Shown: positions 63,930 to 64,000 of the stretch, in pieces
Numbering within the stretch: the stretch's first letter is position 1
Layout: each line of letters opens with the position of its first letter
Assembly: GCF_900101345.1 (NCBI RefSeq)
Contig: NZ_FMUX01000022.1
Span: forward strand, 55,863-119,862
Length of the DNA: 64,000 bases
DNA from: Desulfoluna spongiiphila
Lineage (GTDB): Bacteria; Desulfobacterota; Desulfobacteria; Desulfobacterales; Desulfolunaceae
Direction: 5' to 3'
Made by a program: the position numbers and the translations under genes
Notes under the pieces: model-generated
What the model was told of the DNA's origin: nothing
Databases searched by the model: none
Seen by the model: the letters and a program-made list of their open reading frames with translations, nothing else

Positions 63930-64000
63930 ATAAGCTAATCCGTTGCAAAACCGGAATCTTTTGCCGGGTGGATCAGCGCTCCCCGCCAAGGCGTTTTTTA

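Overview
The window is a chromosomal segment of a flagellated Gram-negative bacterium, most likely a member of the Desulfobacterota (former Deltaproteobacteria, Desulfobacterales-like). Pointers are the proteobacterial RpoB/RpoC architecture, indolepyruvate:ferredoxin oxidoreductase beside an FrhB-like iron-sulfur protein, a MenG/UbiE methyltransferase, sigma-54-driven flagellar genes, and outer-membrane proteins (TonB-dependent receptor, lipoproteins). The taxonomic placement is inference; no rRNA gene is present.

Region 1 (1-29069, all on the minus strand) is one nearly unbroken block for translation, transcription and protein export. In transcription order it runs tRNA-Thr(TGT), tRNA-Tyr, tRNA-Gly(TCC), tRNA-Thr(GGT), tuf copy 2, rpmG, tRNA-Trp, secE, nusG, rplK, rplA, [L10 leader], rplJ, rplL, [attenuator], rpoB, rpoC, [promoter], rpsL, rpsG, tuf copy 1, rpsJ, rplC-D-W-B, rpsS, rplV, rpsC, rplP, rpmC, rpsQ, rplN-X-E, rpsN-H, rplF-R, rpsE, rpmD, rplO, secY, infA, rpmJ, rpsM, rpsK, rpsD (cut by the window edge). 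fusA is missing from the str cluster, and neither adk nor map lies between secY and infA. RpoC carries an in-frame insertion of about 99 residues that reads as a parvulin/PpiC-type rotamase domain.

Region 2 (29468-37072, plus strand) holds an MltD-like lytic transglycosylase with LysM repeats, a tRNA-Arg(CCT) that starts one base after its stop codon, and a three-gene signalling module: TonB-dependent receptor, YfiR/DUF4154 periplasmic protein, and a CHASE8-like hybrid histidine kinase with two receivers and an HPt domain.

Region 3 (37099-54548) is a mosaic of short operons: an HD-GYP response regulator, a divergent pyruvate kinase, menG/ubiE, dnaJ-queD-HisA (eukaryotic HIS6 type), a PlsC-like acyltransferase, two metallo-beta-lactamase-fold proteins, iorA/iorB plus an FrhB-like protein, a PstS-like binding protein and a lipoprotein. 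Region 4 (54629-63471, minus strand) is a flagellar operon, flgB-flgC-fliE-fliF-fliG-fliH-fliI-fliJ-motE. A sigma-54 activator with a degenerate receiver lies upstream of it, and a near-consensus sigma-54 promoter lies between the activator and flgB.

Regions 3 and 4 and the right edge contain at least eleven copies of a 100-200 bp dispersed element. Every copy is built around a hairpin of roughly 15-19 bp whose 9-nt loop (consensus GAGGAACGA) is nearly constant while the stem sequence differs between copies and still pairs. Most copies end in GCCTCCGGCGG / CCGCCGGAGGC inverted repeats. Copies sit inside the iorA-iorB and fliI-fliJ gaps. Together with the rotamase insertion in RpoC, this element family is the strongest candidate for something undescribed.
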